A stretch of DNA of 64,000 nt from Dyella_B humi (GTDB lineage: Bacteria; Pseudomonadota; Gammaproteobacteria; Xanthomonadales; Rhodanobacteraceae): positions 248,001 through 312,000 of the forward strand of contig NZ_JADIKI010000022.1 in assembly GCF_044904605.1 (NCBI RefSeq). Direction: 5' to 3'. The position numbers and the translations under genes were made by a program. This document shows, one piece after another, positions 51,615 through 60,836 of this stretch (position 1 is the stretch's first letter; each line of letters starts with the position of its first letter). The notes below the pieces were generated by a model. That model worked only from the letters and a program-made list of their open reading frames with translations, was not told where the DNA came from and made no database searches.

Positions 51615-52180
51615 GATGAAACTCCGTACGCGGTCTCGAGCTGCTCGCGCAAACGAAGGCGCGTGCGAAACAGATGGCTTTTAATCGTGCCGGCAGCCAG
51701 GCCGGTGATGCTGGCGATCTCGTCGATGGACAGTTCGTCCAGATGATAAAGCGTAAGCAGAGTGCGTTGCAGCGGGGGCAGGGCTTCGATGGCCTGATGC
51801 AGATGCGCAGCGGTTTCGCTATCGGCGTAGGCGCCTTCCAGGTCGAAACCGTCGCTCAGGTTTTCGATCGGATTGATGGCATCTTCGTCTTCACCGGGAT
51901 CGAACACCGCAATGCGCTTTCGTTCCAGGTAACGCAGCGCCACCGTGTACGCCACGCGCCCGATCCAGGATTTGAGTGCACTCTCGTAGCGATACTGGTT
52001 CAGATGTCGATATACGCGCAGAAATGTGTCTTGGCATAGCTCGCGGGCATCTTCCGGGTGGTGCACCATGCGATAGATGATGTGCCAGCACAAAGCCTGG
52101 TGCTCGCGCACCAGGCGTTCGAACGCGCCGGGCGCATTCGCCAGTACGGCTTCGACGAGCTGACGATCCTGATGGCTCAC
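51611..52180 (-). CDS. ECF-type RNA polymerase sigma factor
   Basis: About 189 residues. Region 2 (APGAFERLVREHQALCWHIIYRMVHHPEDARELCQDTFLRVYRHLNQYRYES; motif DARELCQDTFLRVYRHL) and region 4 (ALPPLQRTLLTLYHLDELSIDEIASITGLAAGTIKSHLFRTRLRLRE; motif GLAAGTIKSHLFRTR). The frame is open far upstream, but conserved sequence begins at the GTG at 52180, 14 nt after the stop of the DUF6249-like gene. Linker carries an acidic stretch (DPGEDEDAINPIE). Regulated genes not known. Confidence 0.9.
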   Translation of the reverse strand: MSHQDRQLVEAVLANAPGAFERLVREHQALCWHIIYRMVHHPEDARELCQDTFLRVYRHLNQYRYESALKSWIGRVAYTVALRYLERKRIAVFDPGEDEDAINPIENLSDGFDLEGAYADSETAAHLHQAIEALPPLQRTLLTLYHLDELSIDEIASITGLAAGTIKSHLFRTRLRLREQLETAYGVSS

Positions 52181-52194
52181 GCGGTGAGTGCCAA

Positions 52195-52536
52195 TCAGCC
52201 GAAACGCCGTCCAAGCAGAAAAACCAGAAGGGACCCGAGCCCAAAGGCGCCCAGCAATAACGCCACCACGCCAGGATTGATCTCGGTCCAGCCCATGGCC
52301 TGGATGATCCCGAAAGCGATGGCTTCCATCAGTGCGAGCACGCCCCAGCGCAAGGCCGACATCTGGTAGCGATACGTATCCGCCTGGATGACGGACTCCA
52401 CCAACTCCTTTGAGCCGCAAACCTGCAGCATCTTGATGCGTTGGCGCGTGTTGACCAGAAGACTGACGATATAAACGATGCCCACGGTGACGCAAAGGAA
52501 GAGCACCACGGGAACGGCGATATCTTTGTCCACCAT
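52195..52536 (-). CDS. DUF6249-like small membrane protein
   Basis: 113 residues. Helix 1 (IAVPVVLFLCVTVGIVYIVSLL), a short cytoplasmic part with QRIKMLQVCGSKELVESVIQ, then two helices (about 62-82 and 88-108). Matches the general pattern of DUF6249-type proteins that accompany ECF sigma genes. First gene of the three-gene minus-strand unit with the sigma factor and putative anti-sigma factor. Function unknown. Confidence 0.72.
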   Translation of the reverse strand: MVDKDIAVPVVLFLCVTVGIVYIVSLLVNTRQRIKMLQVCGSKELVESVIQADTYRYQMSALRWGVLALMEAIAFGIIQAMGWTEINPGVVALLLGAFGLGSLLVFLLGRRFG

Positions 52537-52751
52537 CTACTCCTTTGGTAAAGGGGCGCCGGACGTGGCGCCAATGAGTATAGAGATACGGCCAAGGGCT
52601 GCCCGGTTGCAGGCAAATGCCTTGCAACCGTTTTGGCGACACATGCATCTACCTTTCCGTTAGCCCTGCTCCCCACGTAGCAAATCATCCAGCCGCCGCA
52701 TGCCATGCATGCCGGCCACGGGCTTGCTGTGCCTTTCAAAAGGAGAACGTG

Positions 52752-53105
52752 ATGCGCCCTTGCTTGCTCGCCGTATGCCTTGCTTGCCTTCCCATCACTG
52801 CGCTGGCCCAAACACGGCATTCCGTCAAGGTCATCAACGATACCCGGAGCCGGATCGAGTCGTTCGCCCTTGCACCTGCTGGTAGCGACCATTGGGCGGA
52901 AGTCGATTTCAAGGGCCAAGATTTCGATTATGAGCTCGCCGAAGTGATTAATTTTAGCGACGACCGCTGCTTGTACGATTTCCGCACGGTACTGTCGGAC
53001 GGTCGTCGGATTCTTGCCCACGACTTCGATGCGTGCCGTTTTCACGCCTATCGACCCGGAGTGCGCTTCTATCGTGGCCACCCAGGCGAGGTGATGCTGC
53101 CATAA
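52752..53105 (+). CDS. Small secreted protein of unknown function
   Basis: 117 residues. Signal peptide (LACLPITALAQ) then a compact domain, with VINDTRSRIESFALAPAGSDHW, FKGQDFDYELAEVINFSDDRCLYDFRTVLSDGR and a second cysteine in FDACRFHAYRPG, so a disulfide Cys-Cys is likely. Strong AAAAGGAG site before the ATG. Unrelated to its neighbours on sight. Confidence 0.75.
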   Translation: MRPCLLAVCLACLPITALAQTRHSVKVINDTRSRIESFALAPAGSDHWAEVDFKGQDFDYELAEVINFSDDRCLYDFRTVLSDGRRILAHDFDACRFHAYRPGVRFYRGHPGEVMLP

Positions 53106-53154
53106 ACGAGCATCGCTCTTTGGCGGGGATGGTTGGGCGGATTATCATGGAGCA

Positions 53155-53694
53155 ATGAATACCGACATTGCTCCCGTTTTTCGCCAAGCCGTTGCGGCTG
53201 ACGTCAACGCCATCGTTGCCTTGGTCGAATCCGCCTATCGCGGTGAATCCAGCCGCCGCGGCTGGACCACCGAAGCTCATCTGCTCGATGGCCGGCGCAC
53301 CGACGCCGCTGCCGTGGCCGAATTGTTGACGACGCCGGACAGCGCCGTTCTGCTAGCACAGGTCGACGGCGAGCTGCTTGCCTGCTGCCAAATCGAAAAA
53401 CACGGCGATGCCGCGTATTTCGGTATGTTCGCCGTGCATCCACCACGTCAGGGTGGTGGACTGGGGCGTCAAGTGCTGACCGAGGCGGAGCGTTTTGCGC
53501 TCGGCATGTGGCAATGCCGCGCCATGCACATGAAGGTGATTGACGTGCGCCACGACCTGATGGCCTGGTACGAACGTCGCGGCTATCGGCGCACCGGCGA
53601 ATACTCGCCTTTCCCCTATGGCGACGAACGCTTTGGCCTTCCGCGTCGCGACGATCTGCGCTTCGAATTGATGGTGAAGGAACTAACGCCATGA
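53155..53694 (+). CDS. GNAT-family N-acetyltransferase
   Basis: 179 residues. GNAT fold: AVAADVNAIVALVESAYRGE, substrate region, the acetyl-CoA loop YFGMFAVHPPRQGGGLGRQVLTEAE (motif RQGGGLGRQVL, the Q/RxxGxG/A signature) and the C-terminal WYERRGYRRTGEY. Overlaps the Rieske gene by 4 bp, so the two are co-transcribed near the suf operon. Substrate unknown. Confidence 0.9.
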   Translation: MNTDIAPVFRQAVAADVNAIVALVESAYRGESSRRGWTTEAHLLDGRRTDAAAVAELLTTPDSAVLLAQVDGELLACCQIEKHGDAAYFGMFAVHPPRQGGGLGRQVLTEAERFALGMWQCRAMHMKVIDVRHDLMAWYERRGYRRTGEYSPFPYGDERFGLPRRDDLRFELMVKELTP

Positions 53695-54008
53695 GCGAAG
53701 CCTGGGTGGAAGTCGGCACACGCTCGGAGCTGTTGCCCGGCGAATTCAAGGTGGTGTGGGATGGCGACATCGCCATCGCCGTCTTCAATATCGATGGTGA
53801 TCTCTATGCGGTGGAAGATATCTGCACGCACGACGGCGGTGAGCTTGCCGGTGGTGAGGTCCATGGCCACGAAGTGGAATGTCCGCGCCACGGCGCGCGC
53901 TTCGATCTGCGCACCGGCCAGCCGACCTGTCCGCCGGCGTATGAGCCGATTCACCGGTTTCCCGTGCGCGAAAGCGACGGCCTGATCTGGACGCGTGACG
54001 ATCGCTGA
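53691..54008 (+). CDS. Rieske-type [2Fe-2S] ferredoxin
   Basis: 105 residues. Rieske cluster motifs CTHDGGEL (Cys45, His47) and CPRHGARFD (Cys64, His67), as in ferredoxin components of aromatic dioxygenases and NirD-like proteins. No oxygenase genes adjoin. Its place behind a suf operon suggests a general electron-transfer role or a link to cluster assembly (inference). Confidence 0.92.
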   Translation: MSEAWVEVGTRSELLPGEFKVVWDGDIAIAVFNIDGDLYAVEDICTHDGGELAGGEVHGHEVECPRHGARFDLRTGQPTCPPAYEPIHRFPVRESDGLIWTRDDR

Positions 54009-54595
54009 GCGCAATGCTCGGTCATTCGCCATCGAGCGCTTGTGTGCCTTAACCACGTAGGCTGGGATGCCAGCCTACGAGCTGCAATATCGATGTAACA
54101 CATTGACTTGTGTGTCTCAGTTCTCAACATGCGCGTGCAAAAGTTTGTGTGCATGCGTTGTTGACAGACTTTTCATCACCAAATTGCTACACCGCAACAT
54201 AAGTACTGCATGGTTGTAAGCAGTGCGATGTAGCGCACGTGGCAGCGCCCATGTGCGAGGTCGGTTTAGTGGAACGCGGCGGATACGTTGCGAAGTAGTT
54301 GTTTATCCGCGCCGTCGCAAGTGGGAAGTAAATCGAGTGAATGACGATAGCTGACCGCGCGTCAGTCGTTGTCTCGTTGCGGCACCCAATTGTGCAAGCG
54401 TCTCTATCGCGGCTGAAGTTAGCTGTGGCGGGCTTCTTGTGCCATGAAAAACAAGAGCGCAGTCGTCTGCGTCGGGAGAGTGTGTCCTAGGGGTCATGCA
54501 TCACAAATGCGAATGCAACGCGGGCAGGCGCGTACGAACGAGATAAGCAAGTCGCGGCCAGACCCAAGCGTGCGCATTCACAAGGAGAACGCGCA
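54009..54595. promoter_or_regulatory. Long upstream region of the NRPS gene
   Basis: 587 bp with no supported gene, AT-richer than flanks. A CGTAGGCTGG-GATG-CCAGCCTACG repeat ends the Rieske unit (54056-54079). A perfect -35 TTGACA lies at 54161-54166, with a weak -10 (TTGCTA) 17 nt later. No obvious Fur box or lux box. The promoter and control of the NRPS probably lie here. Confidence 0.5.
54056..54079. repeat. CGTAGGCTGG palindromic repeat
   Basis: CGTAGGCTGG-GATG-CCAGCCTACG, perfect 10-bp arms, 47 bp past the Rieske stop. Shares the CGTAGGCTGG opening with the element at 51097. May end the GNAT-Rieske messenger. Confidence 0.8.
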
Positions 54596-57500
54596 ATGAG
54601 TCACGAGTCACCAACGTCGCTGCCGCTGACTACCGCCCAGCGCGGATTGTGGGTGGGGCAGAAGATCGGCGCGGCGGACGCCACCTTGAACATCGCCGAG
54701 ATGCTGGAAATTTGCGGGCCAGTGCAGCCCGATCTGTTCATACGCGCCTTGTGGCAGCTTACGCGCGAAGCCGAAGCGTTGCGCGTAAGCGTGGTCGAGC
54801 AGCACGGTAGTCCGCGGCAAATCGTACGACCTGTCTATAATGGTGAATTTCCCTATCTCGACGTCAGCGGCGAAGCCAATCCGCGCGCGGCGGCCGAATC
54901 CTGGATGCGAGCCGAGCTCAGCCGCCCCGTCAATCTGGCCAACGATCCCTTATGGGTGAGCGCTTTGTTCAAGGCGGCAGACGATCGCTACTACTGGTAC
55001 CAGCGCGCCCATCACATCATCTACGACGGTTACAGCGGCAGCATAAGTGCGCAGCGACTAGCCGAGCTCTATAACGCGTATGTGGAAGGGCGCGAGCCTG
55101 CACCGTGCGAGTTCGGTTCGTTGCAGGAATTGATCGAGGCGGAAGCGGTCTATCGCGATTCGGACCGACTGAAGCGCGATCGCGAATTCTGGAAGGAAAG
55201 GCTCGCCGACCTGCCCGAAGCCGTTTCGCTGTCGCGCCTGGGGCAGTGCGGCATAGGTCGCTTGCGGCGCAGTACCGGACATCTGTCGGTTGCCACGGTG
55301 CAGCGTTTACGCGAATTGGGAAAGCAAACCTCCACCAGCTTGCCGCAGATGCTGATCGCGCTGGTAGCCGCTTATTATCATCGCGCCACGGGCGCGCACG
55401 ATCTGGTCATCGGCATGCCCGTGTCCGGGCGCATCAATGCGGCGCTGCGTCGAACACCGGGTTTAGCTGCCAACTTCGTGGCGATCCGGCTGAGCTTTAC
55501 GCCGGAAACCACGGTAATCGAGTTGTTCGCGCAAGTCGCGCGGGTGGTCAGGCAGGCACTGCGACATCAGCAATATCGTTACGAAGATGTACGCCGCGAT
55601 CTGGGGCTAATCGGCAAAGGCAGGCACATCGCGTGGCTTGGCGTGAATATCGAACCGTTCGATTACCAGCTCAACTTTGGCGGCTCCGGTGTGATATCTC
55701 ATAACGTGTCGAACGGTTCCGGCGAAGACCTCATGGTGTTCGTCTACGACCGCGGTGACGGCGGTGAACTATGTTTCGACTTCGACGCCAATCCGGTGCT
55801 GTACAGCATGGACGATCTGAATGAGCATCGCCGGCGTCTGGCGCTGCTGGTGGATGGCGTGCTCGCCGAGTCGGATCGCCCCTTGCGGCAGATCGATATT
55901 CTTGGCGAGGAGGAGCGTCGACGCCTGCTGCACGGATGGAATGACACCGCTGCGCCCCTTGCGCCAGAAAGCCTGCCTGCGTTGATCGCGCATCAGGCAC
56001 AGCTCGCGCCGGATGCGGCGGCCGTGTTGGTCGATGAAATGACGATCACCTACCGCCAATTGCATGAACGCAGCGTGCGGCAAGCCCGGCAGCTGATCGC
56101 CGATGGCGTGCTACCCGGCGACATCGTGGCGGTGATGCTGCCGCCTGGCGAGCAATGGCTGATCGTGTTGCTGGCGATCATGCGCGCTGGTGCGGCCCAT
56201 TTGCCGTTGGATCCGGATGGGCCGCCGCACCGCATCTCGATGATGCTGAACGATGCATCGCCCATCGCGCTGGTCTCAACGCCTGAGCTGCATGAACGCT
56301 TCGGGTTTGGCGGCATGATGCTGCTTCACCCGGAAGCGCTGGAGGCCGCGCTGGAGACAAGCGAGCAGGAGCCAGATCTGTCGCGGCCCGATGCCACAGC
56401 CTATGTGCTCTATACCTCCGGCTCGACCGGGCGGCCCAAGGGAGTGGAAGTTACACATCGCAATCTGTGCAATCTGCTGCAAGGCATGCGGCAGCAGCTC
56501 GCGCTCCTTCCTGGCGATCGTTTCCTGGCAATTGCCACCGTGATGTTCGATATCGTGATGCTTGAGCGGTTTCTGCCGCTGACGGCGGGAGCGAGCGTGG
56601 CGATCGCCAGCGGCGAAACGGTGCATCATCCACCCGCATTGCTGCCCTTGCTGCACCGTCATCGCGCCACGCACATGTGGGCGACGCCTTCGCTCTGGCG
56701 CGTGCTGCTGGCAAGTCCCGAAGCGAACTTGCAACACCTGCATGTATTGGTAGGCGGAGAAACCTTGAGTGCCGAACTGGTTGCGCAGCTGCTACAGCGT
56801 GCTGCGCGTGTGACACAGCTTTACGGCCCTACCGAAACTACTGTTTTATCAACCGCGATCGAGTTGAAGGAGGTGGTATTTGAAACGCCGCCGATTGGCC
56901 GCCCAATTCTCAACACACGGCTCTATGTGCTGGATCAGCACCAGCAGCTAGTGCAAACGGGCGCCGTCGGTGAGCTCTACATCGCCGGTGCAGGCGTGGC
57001 GAAGGGTTATCTCAACCATCATCAGCTAACGGAGGCTCGGTTCCTACCAGATCCGTTTGCCAATGATGGCAGCCGCATGTATCGCACCGGCGACCTGGTG
57101 TACTGGAACGATCAAGGCCTGCTGCATTTTGTCGGGCGCGCGGATGGCCAAGTGAGAATTCGCGGCCATCGCATCGAACTGGGCGAAATCGAATGCACAT
57201 TGGCCCGCCACAGCGACGTGCTCAATGCAGCGGTCGCCGCGCATCGTGAGGATGATGGTGGACAAGTGCTGGTCGGCTACGTGGTACTGCGCTCGGGCAG
57301 GCAACTGATCGTCGATGAACTTTGCGCTTACCTTGCCAAATTCCTACCCGAGTACATGGTGCCCACGCATATCATGTCTATCGACGCGATGCCGCTGACG
57401 CCTATCGGCAAGCTGGATCGCAAGGCGTTGCCGATGCCGGCCCGCACGCCCGTTACAACCGCTTATGCCGAACCGGTTACGGACATCGAAAGAAAACTGG

Positions 57501-58603
57501 CGGCGCTATGGCAGCAAGTGCTGGGTGTCGAGCGGGTTGGCTTGCATGACAACTTCTTCCAACTCGGCGGCGATTCGCTGAGCGCAGTGGAAATGATTGC
57601 GCGCTTCCCTGAGCATTTCGGCATGGAGCTGCCGCTGGCCAGCCTTTTCGGAGGAGCATCGACCATCGCTGGATTGGCCGCGTATCTGCAGCGTGCCGAG
57701 GCGAAGAGCGATCCGCTGGGCGCCGTGCTGCCGTTGCGTGTATCGCATCGTGAGCGGCCCTTGTTTTGCATCCACCCGGCCCTGGGGCTGAGCTGGGCAT
57801 ATACAGGGTTGTTGCGTTACCTGGACGACAAGTTGCCGGTGTACGCCTTGCAGTCGAACGGGTTACGTGGCGGCGTATCGTTGCCGGGCAACATTGCGCA
57901 GATGGCCGCCGATTATCTGACGCAGATCCGGCGCATCCAGCCGGAGGGGCCGTATCGGCTGCTCGGCTGGTCGCTGGGCGGATTGATTGCGCACGAGATC
58001 GCCGCGCAACTGCAAGCGCATAGACAGCAGGTGGAATTCCTGTCCTTGTTGGATGTCTATCCGTTCGTGGCGGAAGGTACATCGTCGTCCGGCGATCCGA
58101 CGCAGGAAATCAGGGACATTCTGCGTTTCCTCGGCTTTCATAACCACGCCGAGCACCCGCCTGCGGACCTGGCGGCGCTAACCGATCTGCTGTGCCAGGA
58201 GTACGGCGTATTCACGCTGCCACCGGTACAGGAGATTTCGCGCAGCGATCCGCACCTGATCGAGAACATATCGGCCGTCGTGCTCAACAATCTGCGACTT
58301 GCGCGCAAGCATGTGCCGCGGCGAATTGATGCCGACGTGATGTTCTTCCGCGCGGCGCAGAAGGAAGAAGTCGACCTGACCGGACTGTGGTACGACAAAC
58401 CGGAGGCGTGGCGTCCTTATATCGATGGCTGGATAGATGTGCATGACATCCCGTGCCATCACCTGACCATGCTGGATGCGGCGCCCGCCGCGCAAATCGG
58501 TCGGTTGGTGATGCAGCGCTTACATACACTGCCATCGGTTCGAGCGCAGACGTTGCCGGATACGGCCGATCATGCGCTTGCTGGGAGCACAGTGTATGCC
58601 TGA
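54596..58603 (+). CDS. Single-module nonribosomal peptide synthetase (C-A-PCP-TE)
   Basis: 1335 residues, laid out like EntF. Condensation domain (about 8-450) with HHIIYDG (139-145). Adenylation domain (about 460-960): YTSGSTGRPKG (606-616), YGPTETT, YRTGDL, RIRGHRIELGEIE, PIGKLDRKAL. Carrier domain (about 965-1040) with DNFFQLGGDSLS, phosphopantetheine Ser994. Thioesterase (about 1060-1300) with GWSLGG, Ser1126, and CHHLTML near the end. By eye against GrsA the specificity residues read D-I-L-W-L-G-L-V-L-K, nearest to glycine-type codes (low confidence). Strong AAGGAG site. The glycosyltransferase gene overlaps its end by 8 bp. No entABCE-like genes in the window; product unknown. Confidence 0.95.
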   Translation: MSHESPTSLPLTTAQRGLWVGQKIGAADATLNIAEMLEICGPVQPDLFIRALWQLTREAEALRVSVVEQHGSPRQIVRPVYNGEFPYLDVSGEANPRAAAESWMRAELSRPVNLANDPLWVSALFKAADDRYYWYQRAHHIIYDGYSGSISAQRLAELYNAYVEGREPAPCEFGSLQELIEAEAVYRDSDRLKRDREFWKERLADLPEAVSLSRLGQCGIGRLRRSTGHLSVATVQRLRELGKQTSTSLPQMLIALVAAYYHRATGAHDLVIGMPVSGRINAALRRTPGLAANFVAIRLSFTPETTVIELFAQVARVVRQALRHQQYRYEDVRRDLGLIGKGRHIAWLGVNIEPFDYQLNFGGSGVISHNVSNGSGEDLMVFVYDRGDGGELCFDFDANPVLYSMDDLNEHRRRLALLVDGVLAESDRPLRQIDILGEEERRRLLHGWNDTAAPLAPESLPALIAHQAQLAPDAAAVLVDEMTITYRQLHERSVRQARQLIADGVLPGDIVAVMLPPGEQWLIVLLAIMRAGAAHLPLDPDGPPHRISMMLNDASPIALVSTPELHERFGFGGMMLLHPEALEAALETSEQEPDLSRPDATAYVLYTSGSTGRPKGVEVTHRNLCNLLQGMRQQLALLPGDRFLAIATVMFDIVMLERFLPLTAGASVAIASGETVHHPPALLPLLHRHRATHMWATPSLWRVLLASPEANLQHLHVLVGGETLSAELVAQLLQRAARVTQLYGPTETTVLSTAIELKEVVFETPPIGRPILNTRLYVLDQHQQLVQTGAVGELYIAGAGVAKGYLNHHQLTEARFLPDPFANDGSRMYRTGDLVYWNDQGLLHFVGRADGQVRIRGHRIELGEIECTLARHSDVLNAAVAAHREDDGGQVLVGYVVLRSGRQLIVDELCAYLAKFLPEYMVPTHIMSIDAMPLTPIGKLDRKALPMPARTPVTTAYAEPVTDIERKLAALWQQVLGVERVGLHDNFFQLGGDSLSAVEMIARFPEHFGMELPLASLFGGASTIAGLAAYLQRAEAKSDPLGAVLPLRVSHRERPLFCIHPALGLSWAYTGLLRYLDDKLPVYALQSNGLRGGVSLPGNIAQMAADYLTQIRRIQPEGPYRLLGWSLGGLIAHEIAAQLQAHRQQVEFLSLLDVYPFVAEGTSSSGDPTQEIRDILRFLGFHNHAEHPPADLAALTDLLCQEYGVFTLPPVQEISRSDPHLIENISAVVLNNLRLARKHVPRRIDADVMFFRAAQKEEVDLTGLWYDKPEAWRPYIDGWIDVHDIPCHHLTMLDAAPAAQIGRLVMQRLHTLPSVRAQTLPDTADHALAGSTVYA

Positions 58604-59906
58604 GTCCAGAGCTCCCATTGCGATCTTCACTATCGGCACGCAAGGTGATATACGGCCTTGTGTCGCCTTGGGCGTTGCGCTGCAGCGCGCAGGCTATCCG
58701 GTACGCATCGTCACCAGCGACAATTTCGAAGGCATGGTGCGCGCCGCCGGCTTGGCCTTCTTTCCGTTGACCGCCAACTTCCAGACGATGCTGGATTCGA
58801 ACCGGGAGATTGCCGACATGGGTTTGGACATGTCGGCGATGGCACGTATTTCCAGGCATTTCTACGCCGAGTGGGCTACGCGCTGGGCTAAGGAAGGCAT
58901 GGCGGCGGGCGCGGGCGCGGGCCTGGTGATCGGCGTCGCCAACAGTACCCTGTTGGCCAAGGCTGTGGCCGAAGCACGTGGCATTCCGTTCGTGGCTGCG
59001 CAGTTGCAACCGCTGACGCCATCGCGCTACATGTCGCCGTTAGTGCTAGTTGGTGGGCGGAAGCTGCCGCCGGCCTTGAACATGGCGGCGTACAACCTGT
59101 TGCGGTTGCTAGTGTGGTACGTGATGAGCCCGGCTATCAACAACGTCGTGCGCCCGCAACTTGGTTTGCCCAGGTATCCCTGGTACGGGCCTTACTTCAA
59201 CAACCGGCATCATCGGGTGCTCTACGGTTTCAGCCAACACGTTGTGCCGAGGCCGGCGGACTGGCCCGATACGGCGCAAATCACCGGCTACTGGTTTCTC
59301 GATCAGCCCGATTGGCAAGCTTCGGATGCTCTGCGCGCGTTTCTCGACGCAGGCCCCAAGCCTGTCTATGTGGGTTTCGGCAGCATGATCAGCACGCGCG
59401 CGGAACAGTTCACCGCCGTGGTGCTCGAAGCCGTGCGCCGAAGCGGGCAACGCGCCGTGCTCGCTACTGGCTGGGGCGGTTTGGCGGGCGAAGAAGGTGT
59501 ACAGGACGAGAAGATTTTCTTTACGCGCAGCGCACCGCACGATTGGCTGTTTCCGCGCATGGCTGCGGCGGTTCATCACGGTGGTGCCGGCACGACGGCG
59601 GCTGCGGCTCGCGCCGGGATTCCTTCGGTAATCGTGCCGTTCTTTGGCGATCAGCCGTTCTGGGCGCGTTGTTTGCAGCGCGAAGGCGTAGCGCCGCCGA
59701 TCGTGGATCGGCGCAGTATGAGTGCAGACACGTTGGCGTCAGCTATTCAAAGCGCGGTGTCGAAGCCGATGCGCGAGGCGGCATCATCGTTAGGGCAAAA
59801 GGTACGTGCGGAAGATGGCGTAGAGCGAGCGATAGCCTTGCTACGTCAATGGAAACTGTTAGAGCAGGTGCATGAAGAAGAGCCGGCGCAGATCGCTGTG
59901 GCGTGA
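58596..59906 (+). CDS. Glycosyltransferase, sterol glucosyltransferase/UGT-like
   Basis: 436 residues, GT-B fold. N-terminal TIGTQGDIRPCVALGVALQRAGY (motif GTQGDIRPCVALGVAL), acceptor domain with a hydrophobic stretch (about 140-190), and C-terminal donor domain VYVGFGSMIS and HHGGAGTTAAAARAGIPSVI with FFGDQPFWA. Such enzymes glycosylate sterols, antibiotics, rhamnolipid precursors and catecholates (IroB). Start at 58596 overlaps the NRPS stop by 8 bp, so translation is coupled and the NRPS product is the likely acceptor (inference). Confidence 0.93.
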   Translation: MPESRAPIAIFTIGTQGDIRPCVALGVALQRAGYPVRIVTSDNFEGMVRAAGLAFFPLTANFQTMLDSNREIADMGLDMSAMARISRHFYAEWATRWAKEGMAAGAGAGLVIGVANSTLLAKAVAEARGIPFVAAQLQPLTPSRYMSPLVLVGGRKLPPALNMAAYNLLRLLVWYVMSPAINNVVRPQLGLPRYPWYGPYFNNRHHRVLYGFSQHVVPRPADWPDTAQITGYWFLDQPDWQASDALRAFLDAGPKPVYVGFGSMISTRAEQFTAVVLEAVRRSGQRAVLATGWGGLAGEEGVQDEKIFFTRSAPHDWLFPRMAAAVHHGGAGTTAAAARAGIPSVIVPFFGDQPFWARCLQREGVAPPIVDRRSMSADTLASAIQSAVSKPMREAASSLGQKVRAEDGVERAIALLRQWKLLEQVHEEEPAQIAVA

Positions 59907-59923
59907 GTTCGGCAGCCTGCGAG

Positions 59924-60826
59924 TTACTTCGCAGGTGCGAACTTCACCAACACTCGCTGCCCGATACGCAACGGCGCCGACGGCGGCTGGTCCAGCGTCA
60001 ACACGCATTCCACCGAACGCGTGTTGGCGCGCACCTGCGGATCGTCTTCCAGCGTGCTGGCGCCGAACACATTGCCGATCCGCAGCACGTGCGCCTTGAG
60101 CGGCGCCATGCCGCTGCCACTGTCGTCGTCCACTTCGGCCGGCATGCCCTCGTGCACCACGCCGACGAAGGATTCGTTGAGTTCGGCGCGCACGATGCGC
60201 GGTGCATCCGGCAGCAGCACGAAGATCGGTCCGGCGGCGGGCGACACGGATGCGCCGGGTTGCACCATGCGCTGCACGATTTGGCCATCGACGGGGGCAC
60301 GCAGGCTGCGCAGTTCGAGTTGATAGCGCGCACCGGCCACTTTCTGAGCGGCAAGTGCGGCGGCAGCGCGTGCATTGTTCAATTCAACCTGCGCCTGCCG
60401 TGCCGCTTCGCGCGCATCGTCCGCGCTTTGCACGTCGCCTGCACCGGCCTTGGCGGCCTGTTCCAGGCGGGATGCGCGTAAGCCGGCGGATTTACCGCGT
60501 TCTTCCAGCGCACCGATCTGTGCGGTGGCCTGCTGCTGTTCGGCCAGCGCGGTGTCCAGGGCCAGTTTCGCGGGCGCGAGGTCGAGCTGGACGAGCAACT
60601 GGCCTTTGCTTACATGATCGCCTTCGTGCGCATTGACCTGAGCCACTACACCTTCGCTGGGCATGGTGAGCTTCAGCAGGCCGCCTTCGATATCGATGCG
60701 CCCGCGCGCCACTGCCGTGTACGCCGCTGCAGCGGGGTTAGTGGTCGCCGGCGCATCGTTCTGCGAGCAGCCGGTCAGCAGCACGGCAAGCAGGGTGAGC
60801 GGAAGGCGGAGCGTGCGCAGGGTCAT
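59924..60826 (-). CDS. HlyD/DevB-type membrane-fusion lipoprotein
   Basis: 300 residues. Lipobox LLTGCSQN at the N-terminus, lipoyl-like segments (GVVAQVNAHEGDHVSKGQLLVQLDLAP), a long coiled coil (about 80-165), and a beta-barrel part with APVDGQIVQRMVQPGASVSP. Periplasmic adaptor of a tripartite exporter. Same strand as the ABC ATPase, permease and outer-membrane gene, convergent with the glycosyltransferase across 17 bp. Confidence 0.92.
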   Translation of the reverse strand: MTLRTLRLPLTLLAVLLTGCSQNDAPATTNPAAAAYTAVARGRIDIEGGLLKLTMPSEGVVAQVNAHEGDHVSKGQLLVQLDLAPAKLALDTALAEQQQATAQIGALEERGKSAGLRASRLEQAAKAGAGDVQSADDAREAARQAQVELNNARAAAALAAQKVAGARYQLELRSLRAPVDGQIVQRMVQPGASVSPAAGPIFVLLPDAPRIVRAELNESFVGVVHEGMPAEVDDDSGSGMAPLKAHVLRIGNVFGASTLEDDPQVRANTRSVECVLTLDQPPSAPLRIGQRVLVKFAPAK

Positions 60827-60836
60827 GCGTAGGTTC

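Noticed and set aside
54009..54595. Possible small genes or Fur box before the NRPS
   Set aside because: The only short ORF there (54303-54497, minus) has no ribosome site or family match, and no GATAAT-type Fur repeats are visible.
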